NCBI GenBank assembly: GCA_002007465.1
Contig: LNAC01000001.1
Coordinates: 9,355,969 to 9,419,968 of the forward strand
Reading direction: 5' to 3'
Length of the DNA: 64,000 bases
DNA from: Ailurus styani
Taxonomy: Eukaryota > Chordata > Mammalia > Carnivora > Ailuridae
In this document: positions 47,628 to 58,675 of the stretch, one piece after another
How the letters are laid out: every line of letters begins with the position of its first letter
How positions within the stretch are numbered: the stretch's first letter is position 1
Made by a program: the position numbers and the translations under genes
Notes under the pieces: model-generated
Told to the model about the DNA's origin: nothing
The model's input: only the letters and a program-made list of their open reading frames with translations
Databases searched by the model: none

Positions 47628-47990
47628 TGCATTTTTTGGTGGATCGATCTGTGCACCCAAAGCTCTCTGAGCTCCTGTCCTGTGCTGAGTGTTGTGCGTC
47701 CACAGACGTGAACAAGTCTGAGTCCCCGTCTTCTTGGAATTTCGTTCCAGAGAGAAGGCGGTTGGCAGCCAAGAGAGAAGCAAGACTGCTGGACTGTGTC
47801 CGTCGCACGAAAGGCCACTTTGGACAGGGGTTCGGGGGCGGCCTGTGGAGGCAGGGACAGTCCGTGGGCGTTGAGTGGCTGGAACGCGTGGACTTACTAA
47901 AGATTCAGAGACGGAGCGGTCGTGTTCTTGGCTCTTCGGGAGACCACAGTCTTGGAGGGTTGACTCAGGCCCACGAGCTGGGCCAAGAAC
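47628..47990 (-). mobile_element. L2 element fragment
   Basis: The + strand reads cattttttggtggatcgatc, tcctgtcctgtgctgagtgt and gaacaagtctgagtccccgt, a diverged reverse-complement L2 3' end. Confidence 0.55.
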
Positions 47991-48084
47991 CGCTCTCAGG
48001 GGGGAGACGGAGTCCCACGGACGCTCAGGAAGAAAAGCTTGCATCTCATGGAGGCGATCAGAGCCGTTTCTGGAGGGAGTTGAT

Positions 48085-48281
48085 TTTTTTTTTTAAGATT
48101 TTATTTACTTATTTGACAGAGAGAGAGAGATCACAAGTAGGCGGAGAGGCAAGCAGAGAGAGAGGAGGAAGCAGGCTCCCCACCGAGCAGAGAGCCCGTT
48201 GTGGGCCTCGATCCCAGGACCCTGAGATCATGACCCGAGCCGAAGGCAGAGGCTTTAACCCACTGAGCCACCCAGGCGCCC
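48085..48281 (-). mobile_element. CAN-SINE, mustelid type
   Basis: Perfect 14-bp duplication tggagggagttgat at 48,071-48,084 and 48,282-48,295. Confidence 0.96.
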
Positions 48282-48295
48282 TGGAGGGAGTTGAT

Positions 48296-50533
48296 CTGAC
48301 CTACAGTTGATTTTGAGAAAGGGGGGTCAGGGCGCTCCCGGCAGGAGGGATGGGGTAAGACCCCGTGTGGAGGCAGAAAGACAGGCACGCCGAGGGAGCA
48401 GGGTGCCCTTTCATCTGGCTGAAATATAACAAATTTGAAAGTCATGGGCGCTGGGGTGGAAGGCAGAGTGAAGCTCCTCGGGCGGGGTCGGGGGGGGGGC
48501 TCCTACACTGGCATGCCACCGTGTGCACACGACGTCCCCCTGGCAGCACCCCCGGGAGCCCCTTTGGACGGCAGTGGGGGAGCAGCCATGGCTGGAAGGG
48601 GCCGTGTCCCAGCGGGAGGGGAGAAGCCGGGATAGAAACCAGAAATACCCACAAAGTGCACAAGCCAGATAACGTCTCAGCATCAGCTAACCTGGTGTGT
48701 TGTTCTCACCAGGAGACCTAGGGTGGAATATACGAGCATCCTAAGCCTCTCCCAGAGGGAGACCCTGGGGGAGGCCACACGGAAAGGCAGGGCCCCCCAC
48801 GAGCAAAGCCCCAGAAGGATGCAACAGAGCGCGTGGGCAACGTACCTGGTGAACCAAGAAATTCCAGTTCCGAAAACAGTCCGTGAGAAAAGCATTGACC
48901 AGTCCTTGTCGGGGGCTCCTGCGGTTTTCCCAGAACACCTGCCGCCCGTCACCCCGACGAGAGCACGGGGCTCCCCAGCTCGCCCTCCCCGCCCCGGCCC
49001 CTGCTGCTGCTCCGTGAACTGGGGGAGGCCGCCCTTGCCCCTCGGCAAACTGCCATTTCCTTCCTGGAATGCGCGTCCTGGATTGTTAAGTGTAAAAACC
49101 AAAATTCATGTGCTACCCGTGTGGGAAAGAAACCGCCTTCTAATCCTTCTGATCCTCAGAACCGGGGCGCTAGGATCAAAGGAAGAGCAGAAGAGGGACT
49201 CCCTAGAAGAGGAGCCGACTGGGAGTAGCAGGTGCGTGGAATATGTAAGTAACTGTCTATGCGAGAGTTGGTCTTGGGTCAGTTTTCCCAGACACAGGGC
49301 CCTACAGGGCTCCTTGGACAGGGGTTAGTTGGACAGAGGGGGCTCTCTGAGAAAGAGGGAAGGAGGAAGCAGAGGGCACAAGGCCCGGGACTGAGCAGGG
49401 CTGGGCTCAGCGCACCCGGCCCCCTGCCAGGTGGGGGCAATGACCTTGCAGGTGGGATGGTTTCTGCTCAGCCCAGGGCCACGCCCCTGCAGCAGTGTAG
49501 GGGGAGGTGCTGAGGGCCCACACGCACGCACGGCCTTTGGGGTCTGGGCGCCCGGCAGCGTCCACTACAAAGCTCAGAAACCTTTGCTGCTGGGGCGTGT
49601 GAACGGAGAGCTCCGAGCCCACGGAGAAACACCTGTCGGCCCGGGAGAACGAGCGGGGGCAGGAGAGGCAGAACACCCAGCAGCAGCTGCCCGGCCCCGC
49701 ACCAGCTCCTCCTGCCTCCCGCCGGAGTCTCGGTCCCTGCAGCCCTCCTCCTCCTGGGGTGAGTAGCCACCGGGATTGCGGTCGGGCGCTGCGGTCGTCA
49801 GCCCCTTGCCGTTACTGGTGTTGCTGCTGGGAAGAGTCCTCAAGAGAGCGGCACGTTGATCCTGAGGACCTAGAAGGACACGTTGCCATAAGTAAGACGA
49901 GTGATCTGGAAAGACTGAAATTAGGGCTTGAAGGAAGTTGTGGGGGCATCGCAGGAGGTAAGAGGAGGCAAAGCTAAGAAAATGGACTTGATCATAAATA
50001 GTGTCCGCACGTGCACGTGTGCGCGCGCACACACACGAAGGGATGAAGGCAACGAGCCACCTGGGGCCAATGAGGAGAACCGGAGACTAGGGATGGTCTA
50101 GTTCGCACCCCGGATTTGATATGGGAGAGCTGGGGGCTTGGACAGGTGTCTACCCTCACGTGGCCCGAGGAAGAACCAGGTGCCCGCCCGCTGTAGGGGG
50201 CCCCACTGCCTGTCCCCCCCAGAATGCCGTTCTCCCTGTTCTGGCTCTACTGGCTTCCCCTTGGGGAGGCCCCTGTCCCCCTATCTAAGTTCGCACCCAA
50301 CCATTGGCTTTCAACATGACAATTAGAATGCTTGCCCTCTGCAGACCCTGTTTCCTGTCTGTCTCCTCAGTGGACTGGCAGCTCTGGGGCGAGGTCTCCC
50401 CTGGCCTGCCCGCAGCTCTATCACCAGACCCCTAACAGCCCCTAGCAGGCTCTCAGTAAACACTTTCTGAATGACTGAGTAGGACTTACCAGAGGGAAAA
50501 AGAAGATAAAAATGAGAAAGCCTCGAGAAAAAT
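48296..50533. other. GC-rich unique DNA, no gene called
   Basis: Frames up to 201 codons (48,723-49,328, +) occur on both strands at once, as expected for stop-poor GC-rich DNA. I see no conserved domain. An alternating purine-pyrimidine tract lies at about 50,009-50,037. Confidence 0.45.
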
Positions 50534-50639
50534 TTGAAGTTCTTTCTTTCAAAGTAATCTCTGTACCCAGTGTGGGGCTCGAACCCACAACTCTGAGATC
50601 AAGTCACATGTTCTACTAAAGAAGGCAGGCAGGCACCCG
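50534..50639 (-). mobile_element. Short CAN-SINE, tRNA-Lys-like type
   Basis: Reverse of the tRNA-like unit (gtaatctctgtacccagtgt, ctcgaacccacaactctgag). The head is partly lost. Confidence 0.82.
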
Positions 50640-50887
50640 GTGGAATTCTCCATATGCCTGGCATTAATATTACAGGCGTTCTCGGCGAAGGTCACTCCAT
50701 GCTTTTCTTTGAGATTATGTATGGACATCCATCGCAGATCCTGTTTTCTTTCTCTAGAAGTTCGGAAACGTGATAATCAAGGGGACTGGGACATATCTCC
50801 AATGATAAAGAAAAAGCAAATATTCACTTTATTTAAATTGTGGCTTAGTAAGAACAAAACTGGAAAATCCCCACCTATGCCTTTCTT

Positions 50888-51138
50888 TTTTTTTTTTTTT
50901 TTTAAGATTTTATTTATTTATTTCACAGAGGGAGAGAAATCNNNNNNNNNNNNNNNNNNNNNNNNNNNNNNNNNNNNNNNNNNNNNNNNNNNNNNNNNNN
51001 NNNNNNNNNNNNNNNNNNNNNNNNNAGAGAGAGAGGGGGAAGCAGGCTCCCCGCTGAGCAGGGAGCCCGATGCGGGCCTCGATCCCAGGACCCTGAGATC
51101 ATGACCTGAGCCGAAAGCAGAGGCTTTAACCCACTGAG
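50888..51138 (-). mobile_element. Head-truncated CAN-SINE with internal gap
   Basis: Perfect 13-bp duplication ctatgcctttctt at 50,875-50,887 and 51,139-51,151. The element stops at cactgag, lacking the usual GGCGCCTGGGTGG head, so it is 5'-truncated. Confidence 0.94.
50942..51025. other. Assembly gap, 84 N, inside a SINE
   Basis: The missing part corresponds to the purine-rich CT/GA segment of the SINE. The full insert is longer than a typical copy, so the gap size may be nominal or the tract expanded. Confidence 0.97.
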
Positions 51139-51151
51139 CTATGCCTTTCTT

Positions 51152-51516
51152 AAGTGTAGAGTGACTTTCGTCTCTGCGGGAGCCCAGATTGTCCCTGAGG
51201 CCGTTTGCATGGGGCTGGTGTTGGGGGTCCAAACCTTTTTGTGCTGTCTGCCCGCCAGCAGGGCCCATCTGCCCCAGTGCGCGTGCTCTCCCCAGTCCTC
51301 GGCCCGCCTCTTTTTGGCGTGACCATAAAATGCATGATCGATAAGCAAGGTCCCGGTCCCCGGGGTCACTGGGGAGTCCCTGACATTAGGACCCCAGGGA
51401 CCCAGTCTGGAATGAGACCCCTTACTATGTGTTGCTCTGGCTGCTAACTCTGGTCCTAGTGCCCCTTTCCTCAGGGAGTGTTGGGGGCCCTGCGTTCCCC
51501 GACCCCCACGCAGCTC
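51152..51516. other. Unique DNA
   Basis: GC-richer, with overlapping short frames only. Confidence 0.4.
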
Positions 51517-51527
51517 TCATGGACTTT

Positions 51528-51714
51528 TTTTTAAAGATTTTATTTATTTATTTGATAGAGAGAGATTACAAGTAGGCAGAGAGGCAGGCAGAGAGAGGAG
51601 GAAGCAGGCTCCCTGCTGAGCAGAGAGCCCGATGCGGGCTCGATCCCAGGACCCTGAGATCATGACCTGAGCCGAAGGCAGAGGCTTTAACCCGCGGAGC
51701 CACCCAGGCGCCCC
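51528..51714 (-). mobile_element. CAN-SINE, mustelid type
   Basis: Reversed head gccacccaggcgcccc. Approximate duplication tcatggactttt / cccacggacttt. Confidence 0.94.
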
Positions 51715-51881
51715 TCCCACGGACTTTAATAAGGGACATGTGACAGAAACCACATGCTGGGCTTGGAAAATGAATGGGCTGACCCACACGTTCTCTCCGG
51801 GGAGGAGAGAGCTCTTACTCCTCCAGTCAGTCAAGGACAATGAAAACCAAATGTGTCTGCCGTGGTGTGCAAACCCCCGCA

Positions 51882-51882
<1 letters not shown>

Positions 51883-51934
<52 letters not shown>
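51883..51934. repeat. (AC)26 microsatellite
   Basis: 52 bp, pure, so likely highly polymorphic. Confidence 0.97.
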
Positions 51935-51938
<4 letters not shown>

Positions 51939-53013
51939 CAAATATTCATTATGTGCGATAGGCCAAGGGTAGTTGCTGTTGTTGAAACGTAAGCTTGTTG
52001 CTGGTTCTCTAGAAGGCAGAACGCTGGGACTCAGAGACTTCCTGCACACCATGCTCTCTCCTTGCTGTTACGGCCGAAATCACTGACTTTATCACCAAAT
52101 TCTGTTCTGGGGGAGAGCAGCGGGCTCCGTGTTTGGCTGACAGCGCGGTGTTGCGCCTCAGGGAGCTGCCTTTCCAACTTGGAGGTGCCTCAGATCTTCT
52201 GATGCTTCCCCTGCAGGAGCCGTCCGCACTGCCCAGCTGCTGGAGGAGGCGCCGTGGGGTGGGGGATGGGGGGCCCCTCCCGGGGGCATGGACCCCCCGC
52301 TGCTGGAGGGGGTCCGTGCCCCCAGAAGGAGGGACCCCCCCCAACTGGTAGAGCGGTAGCAGAGCCTGGCTTGGCTTTCCCAAGAAGGGCTTGGCTGGCA
52401 GCACACCCCCAACCCCGCCCCCCACCCCCCAGTGGATTCCATTTAGCAGAAGGAAGAACTGAGGGTCCCCGTTCAGGCTGAGAGCGGCTCCTCGGCCCCC
52501 CAGCCCTTGCCGATGCCTTTGCTGGAAAGCTTCGGCCAGAGCTGGGGAGGGTTTCTGGCTCTGCTCTGGGCGAAATAGTTGGCGGGACAAGACTACATGG
52601 GACGGATGAACCAAAATTCCTTTATTCTAGCCAAGTCCCCTGATTTCTTTTTACCAGTGTCATCAGGGGGTCGCCTGCCGCCTTCTCCTCTCTACTCCCA
52701 CTTCCACCTGCTGACACCTTCATTCTTGAGCTGTTTCACTGCCACTCGGTGCAGTGGGATCGTTGACTCCAGTCTCTGGTGTCCGACATAGAGTCACTCG
52801 AAAAGCCCTACCCATTCCACCTCCAGTGTAGTTCTCACACCTCGGTCGCTTCGCTCCCCTGACGCTGGTGAAGTTTGCGGACCCCGTTTGTGCTCAGCTC
52901 AGCCAGTACAACAGGCTCCTCACGGGCTTGCTCGCTTCAGTCTGCTCTCCAGTGCAGGGCTGTCTGGCTAAATAATTGGCAAAGGACATTCCTTCCTAAA
53001 ATGAGGTAAGATA
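51935..53013. other. GC-rich unique DNA, no gene called
   Basis: G/C runs at 52,255-52,440. A 201-codon minus frame (52,009-52,614) overlaps plus frames and contains no domain. Confidence 0.4.
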
Positions 53014-53126
53014 GAGATGCCTGGACTGGCTTAGTCGGGGGAGCGTGTGACTCTGGATCTCCGGGTTGTAAGTTTGAACCCCACGTTCGGTATAGAGATT
53101 ACTTAAAAAAAAAAAACTCTTAATAA
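53014..53126 (+). mobile_element. Short CAN-SINE, tRNA-Lys-like type
   Basis: It contains ggcttagtcgggggagcgtg and gttgtaagtttgaaccccac, then acttaaaaaaa. Confidence 0.87.
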
Positions 53127-53224
53127 AAGACAAGATAATGCCTTCCATGCCTTTTCACTGATTCCTGATATTTCCTTGAGCTAGCTTGTCATTGTACAAT
53201 GAAACGCCAAACATAGAAATTTAA

Positions 53225-53909
53225 CCTCCTACTCAGGAGCATGACTATTATTAAAAAAAAATCAGAACAGAACAAGTGTTGGTGAATACGTGGAGAAATT
53301 GGAACCCTGGTGCACTGCTGGTAGGAATGAAAAAATGATACTGCTTCTATAAGGGGGTGCCTCAAAAAATTAAAAATAGGGTTACCATAAAATCCAGCAA
53401 TTCCCCTCGTGGGTATATTTACGAGAGAATTGAAAGCAGGATCTCAGTGATGTATTTGTATGCCTAGTTCGTGACAGCACTAATCACAATTATCAGTGGG
53501 TGAGGGCAGCTCAGGTGTCTTCACATGGATGAATGGATGAACAAAATATGACTACGCATAATGGAATACTAGCCGGCCTTAAAAAGGCAGCATGTTCTGA
53601 CACTACAACACAGATGAAACTTCCATTATGCTAAGTGGAACAAGCCAGTTGCAAAGAGCCAAATACTGTGTAATTCCATGGATATATCTAGAAGAGTTAA
53701 ATTCATGGAGACGGGGAGCAGAAGGGTGGTTGCCAGGGGCTGGGGAAGGCGAATGGGGAGCTGTTGTTCTGAGGGTACTGAGTTTCAGTTTGGCAAGATG
53801 AAAAAGCCCTGGGTATTTGGTTGCACAACAGTGTGAACAGATGTAACACGACTGAACTGTACATTGTCAACGGTTAAGATGGTAGGTTTTGTTATGTGTA
53901 TTTTTTTTA
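53225..53909 (+). mobile_element. Ancient L1 3' end
   Basis: Sense L1 ORF2 end and 3'UTR: ggagaaattggaaccctggt, aatggaatactagccggcct, gccaggggctggggaaggcg. Two SINEs split its tail, which resumes after 54,334. Confidence 0.8.
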
Positions 53910-54122
53910 TTTTTTATTTTTTTTTTTTAAAGATTTTATTTATTTATTTGACACACAGAGAGAGATTACAAGTAGGCAGAGAGGCAGGCAGAGAGACAGG
54001 GAGAGGAGGAAGCAGGCTCCCTGCTGAGCAGAGAGCCCGATGCGGGCCTCGATCCCAGGACGCTGAGATCATGACCTGAGCCGAAAGCAGAGGCTTTAAC
54101 CCACTGAGCCACCCAGGCGCCC
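53910..54122 (-). mobile_element. CAN-SINE, first of a tandem pair
   Basis: Bordered by tatgtgtatttttttt at about 53,893-53,909 and at 54,123-54,138. Confidence 0.95.
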
Positions 54123-54138
54123 TATGTGTATTTTTTTT

Positions 54139-54333
54139 AAAAGAGATTTTATTTATTTATTTGACAGAGAGAGAGAGATCCCAAGTAGGCAGAGAGGCAG
54201 GCAGAGAGAGAGGAGGAAGCAGGCTCCCCACAGAGCAGGCAGCCCGACATGGGGCTTGATCCCGGGACCCTGAGACCAATGACCCAAGCCGAAGGCAGAG
54301 GCTTTAACCCACTGAGCCACCCAGGCGCCCTCT
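54139..54333 (-). mobile_element. CAN-SINE, second of a tandem pair
   Basis: Shares the target copy at 54,123 and has tatgtgtatttt at 54,334-54,345 on its right. Confidence 0.95.
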
Positions 54334-54345
54334 TATGTGTATTTT

Positions 54346-55204
54346 AACAGTTAAATTTTTAAAATAATTTTTAAATTAAGCTTATATTATGATAGAGCAA
54401 CCTGAGTATCTGTTGCCCTGTTTCGTGAAGATGAATTTCAGTATTTGGCAGAAGAAGTTAACTTTGTAAACTGTGTGGAACTTGTAGAATAACAAAATAT
54501 AAACTCCATCTCTCTTCTAAGAAGGATGAATTAGATCCCCTGTAGTAAATTTATAATATCTATAAGATTCTTTAAGATGAAACTTTCCAGGTGAAACTTT
54601 GTCCTGTTGTTGACATGACCAACGGTCCATGTGCCGTACTTGGCACGGGATTTTTAGCAAGTTTAGGTAGCTGAGAACTTAGAATCTCAAGAAGGTAAAT
54701 TGCAGGAGTACATTTGGGTACTGGAGCATGAAAGGCTATGAGACTAGTTAGCTACCCAAATCTGGACCACGTGCTGCCCATTTATCAGGAGACTTTCCAT
54801 TCCCGCTTCAAAGGAAGAGAAAGAATAATATGAGCCAGTGTCCAGACCATTTTAATAAATACAGAGTTCCCCAAAAGACCCACCACTCCAGACCTTATGG
54901 CTCCTGCCAAATCCTGTAAAAATAAAGATTAAACCATACGGAATATTTGTTTTGTTCTGATTGCCACTATTTTGTTTTGGTAATAAATGTCTCCGGGCTT
55001 CTGGCCTAACAGAGTGCTGACGGCTCTAGCTTTTGATTCGGCTCATCTCCCACCCTTGAAAAGGAATCACTTCTTCCTTGGCTTCCTGATACCCTGTCCT
55101 TCTGGAATCATACCGCCTTGCTCAGAGGGAGTGGGAGCATGCCGGGCTGCCCTGGGCGAGGGCTAGGTTCTAGCATCGGTGGGCCTGGTGCTCAGATTCC
55201 TCAC
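54346..55204. other. Unique DNA after an L1 tail
   Basis: The first 30-40 bp complete the L1 3' end. The rest shows no gene. Confidence 0.4.
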
Positions 55205-55460
55205 CATGTTCTAAAATTTTGTATTTTTAAATAATTGCAAGCTTATGGAAAATTTGCAGGAATAGTACAAAGAACTACTGCAAATCTTTTACCCAGTTTC
55301 ATCCATTGCTCATAGTTTGCCTTTCTCTTTCTCTCTCTGTGTCTCATATAGTCACAGTACAATGGTCAGAATCAGGAAATGAAACATGAGCACAATACTT
55401 ATCTACAGTATATCTAATGTGGTCAATTTTTCCAGTAATATCTCCTATAGTTTTTTTTTT
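55205..55460 (-). mobile_element. Ancient L1M 3'UTR fragment
   Basis: It contains gcaagcttatggaaaatttg, ttcatccattgctcatagtt and tggtcagaatcaggaaatga. Same family block as at 20.4-21 kb. Confidence 0.62.
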
Positions 55461-55537
55461 GTTTTTTTTTTTTTTGTTTTCCAGTCTAAGATTGCTCATT
55501 GAATGTGTTTAGGCAGTAGGGATTCATTTACTCTTTT

Positions 55538-55704
55538 TTTTTTGTAAGATTTTATTTTTTTGTCAGAGAGACAGCAAATGTGGGGAGAGGCAGAGGGAGA
55601 AGTAGGCTCCGTGCTGAGCAAAGAGCCCAGCGTGGGACTTGGTCCTGAGATCATGACCTGAGCAGAAGGCAGACGCTTGACCTACTGAGCCACTCAGGCA
55701 TTCC
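55538..55704 (-). mobile_element. CAN-SINE, older type
   Basis: Reversed head gccactcaggcattcc. Imperfect duplication ggattcatttactctt / ggactcattcaatttt. Confidence 0.88.
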
Positions 55705-55719
55705 GGGACTCATTCAATT

Positions 55720-56436
55720 TTGACCACCAATTAAGCAAGTCAGCCCTCGCCCCTCTTTCCCACTTTCCAGTAGAAAAAGAAGTTGGTGATTACAAGGAAT
55801 TGGGGAACAGTTAACTTTTTTTCCAGTCTATATGAGTTAATTATAATTTACCCTTTATAAGAAGATGAATGCATATGGCTTTATATTATTGATGAACTAC
55901 CCTATAATAACTGAAAAGAGCCTACAATGAAAAAGAATGTTCTTTTGACTCTATGATGCAAATTGTTTAAATGGTACAGCTTCCCAGGCTATAGCCATCA
56001 AGAAGATGTCCCTCTGTAGAATGGACAGTGATGATGCAAGCGTGGTTGCAATAGGGGCCGTGTCTTGTTTGTGGACTAAAGTCGCTGTTGCACCATCTCT
56101 CGCCATAGGGATAACCAAGCAGTTCACAAGTAACCCAACAGTAATAAGAGGGAGTAGAGAAATGGTCAGAGGAAAAGTGCCCAGGCTGACGGTGGCAGTT
56201 CTCTGATGTTGGCTGCACCTGTCGTCCCACCACCAATAACATCCCAGTTAAAGGCTGGGTTGAACCTCTTGAAAATATTGTCTGTGCCTTGACTCTATGA
56301 AACATACACTCCTTTCTCCAGGAATGAAGACTCCCAAGGGAGCAAAGGTTGAGCTTTCAGAGGTTGGCGATGGAAAGGGGGGCTGGACTTCCAGAACGGT
56401 AGCTACAATGCCTTCTTCCCCAACCCCATCTCAGGG

Positions 56437-56438
<2 letters not shown>
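55720..56438. other. Unique DNA with an unexplained minus-strand frame
   Basis: A 112-codon minus frame lies at 55,967-56,305, with TSENCHRQPGHFSSDHFSTP among its residues. No family recognised and no splice support. Confidence 0.3.

Positions 56439-56492
<54 letters not shown>
56439..56492. repeat. (TG)27 microsatellite
   Basis: 54 bp, uninterrupted. Confidence 0.97.
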
Positions 56493-56494
<2 letters not shown>

Positions 56495-57494
56495 GGAGGT
56501 CCTTTCCAGGGTAAGTGGGTGGAGAGGCAGAGAGACGGGGGAGACAATCATATGCATGCGCACAGGGAATTAGGATCTCACTGAGGATTCAGCCAACAGA
56601 GGAATGACTCAGTGGAGTTTGACTGGCCTCATCGATAGTTGCAAAGAAACTTTTGGAAACTGTGAAGTCCAGATGGGGTGGGTTTGCAACATGTCCCAGT
56701 GCAGTAAGGCTAGTTAAAGGAAGCTTGGGTCACATGTTGTCAGATTTTCTTTTCTTTTTTCTTTCTTTTTTTTTTTTTAGATTTTCATATTAGACATTAT
56801 TCTCCTTCCACATAGCCTGGCCTCCTTTTAGGCCTAAACTAATTCTGTTTGAGCTCCTGGTTTGTGGGCACAGCTTCACAGGATGTTGTATCTAAAAAGA
56901 ACTGCAAGCGCAGGGAACATCTAGTTCAACCCTCATATTACAGATAGGGAAATTGGGTATCAGAGAAGTCTGGTGTGCGTCTGGTGTGCTTACGGTATAT
57001 TTCTTATTGAATGTGCAGGGTGGTAAGGACGTTCATGAGATGACCTCTTGCTGGTTGTGGGAAGGGGGAAGATTAAATCCAAACAATTTGCATAAGGACA
57101 AAATTATTTTATTAGGAATTCAGTTAAATTTTATCATAGCTAAAAAGATGTCAGAAACTATAACGAAAATGGCAAAGAAGTATAATGACTGGTTCTTTCT
57201 TAGGTTACCTGACCACACTGTATAATGGTCAACATTTCAGAATGACCAAATTGGAAAACAGAGAAGCTAATGTTATGCCATATGAAGTGAATCCTTTTGG
57301 TAATAGTAAGAAAGTCCTCCTCGAAGGCATCTCAGTCAGAATTCTAGGTGTCTTTAAAGTGATCTCTTTAAATTCACTCATATTCTATGAGTGTTAATCC
57401 ATTGTGATTGTTATCCTTATTGAAACTCCTAGAGTACCATCCTTGTCCAGTGGGAAATTAATAAGTGCTTCTTGATAATAAATCATTCATAGAT
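56493..57494. other. Unique DNA, possible old repeat at 56,895-56,965
   Basis: A short MIR/L2-like phrase (ttacagatagggaaattggg) stands out. Otherwise no gene. A 90-codon frame at 56,953-57,225 lacks support. Confidence 0.35.
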
Positions 57495-57730
57495 TCTTTA
57501 CTTCCTTTGCTCATTCATTCGGCTGAGAGTTTTGTGTACCTATCATAGGAAACCTATACCCCTAGACAGTGTTAAGAGTATAAAAAGAAATAAGATTTGG
57601 TCCTTGTCCATAAAAAGCTTGCAGTCTGTAATGAGAACGAACATGTATACAGACGGCGACTAGAAGGTGGCGTCATAAAAGGTAGAGAAATAAAGGTGTG
57701 TTGTAGTGATCTGGAGGTAAAGCTGGTGTG
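57495..57730 (-). mobile_element. L2 element fragment
   Basis: The + strand begins ctcattcattcggctgagag and continues with gtccttgtccataaaaagct and gagaacgaacatgtatacag, the reverse L2 3' end layout. Confidence 0.6.
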
Positions 57731-58060
57731 AGCTGTGTACTTGTCACCTATCCAGCCTCTTCTTCACCCTGCCATCCTTAGCGTGAGGATTCCCTTTTGT
57801 GACCTAAGATGGCTGCTACACCCTCCGCCACAAGTCTCATACCCAGCCAGCAAAAAAAAGTGGAGAGGAAGGGAAAGGCAGGCTTCCACCTTTTAAGGTC
57901 AGCACCTGGAAGTTGTACATATCACTTCCGCTCACCTACCAATGGCCAGGACTTGGCCATATGGCCACGCCTCCCTGCAAGGGAGGCTGGGATATGTAGT
58001 CTCAGATCAACGCCTGTGCCTTTTCTCTCTGCTGTGTGCAAGCTCTGGGTAGGTAGACCT
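57731..58060. repeat. Probable ancient interspersed repeat, class unassigned
   Basis: Phrases such as ggaagttgtacatatcactt and aagggaggctgggatatgta recur in many mammalian loci in my memory. I cannot assign the family. Confidence 0.35.
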
Positions 58061-58077
58061 TCCACTCCCTAAATTTA

Positions 58078-58235
58078 ATATGCATATGAATCACCTGAGG
58101 ATCTTGTTAAAATGGAGACCCTGAGTCAGTAGCCATGGGTAGGGGGTGGGGATGTTGGAGTTTTGCATTTCCAGAAGCTTCCAGGTAGAGCAGAAACGGT
58201 TGGTTTTTGGACCACGTCTAGGCACCACACTTCAA
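58078..58235. mobile_element. MER5-type hAT-Charlie DNA transposon fragment
   Basis: It contains atgcatatgaatcacctgag, atcttgttaaaatggagacc and gagttttgcatttccagaag, the MER5A layout. Terminal repeats are not intact. Confidence 0.65.
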
Positions 58236-58434
58236 GGGTACAGGTGATCTCATAGATGGGGCTGTCTGCTGTTGTCGTGGCTATCAGGGTGCTAGAGACC
58301 CCTGTGGTCGTCATTAGTCTGTGACGGATGTTCCTGCAGCTGTTTGGTTAAATACCTTTGGGGAATGTTGAGGATTCGTATTAAATACCAAGATAACGGG
58401 CCATGTACAAAGTGTAATTAGAAGGCTCTTTGCT

Positions 58435-58624
58435 GGGCGCCTGGGTGGCTCAGTGGGTTAAAGCCGCTGCCTTCGGCTCAGGTCATGATCCCAGGGTCCT
58501 GGGATCGAGGCCCACGTCGGGCTCTCTGCTCAGCAGGGAGCCTGCTTCCTCCTCTCTCCTCTCTCTCTGTCTGCCTCTCTGCCTACTTGTAATCTCTCTC
58601 TCTGTGTCAAATGAATAAATAAAA

Positions 58625-58660
<36 letters not shown>
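58435..58660 (+). mobile_element. CAN-SINE, very young, long pure A tail
   Basis: Perfect 15-bp duplication agaaggctctttgct at 58,420-58,434 and 58,661-58,675. The body is near-consensus with a roughly 31-bp uninterrupted A tail, both signs of recent insertion. Confidence 0.97.
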
Positions 58661-58663
<3 letters not shown>

Positions 58664-58675
58664 AGGCTCTTTGCT

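Noticed and set aside
47378..48310. 310-codon + strand open frame, longest in the window
   Set aside because: It runs through an L2 fragment and then a full CAN-SINE (its end is antisense SINE sequence), in GC-rich DNA with overlapping frames on other strands. Not a gene.
48723..49328. 201-codon + strand frame
   Set aside because: GC-rich, with overlapping minus frames of similar length, no domain, no splice or promoter support.
52009..52614. 201-codon minus frame
   Set aside because: Low-complexity Gly/Pro/Ser reading of G/C runs. Plus-strand frames cover the same DNA.
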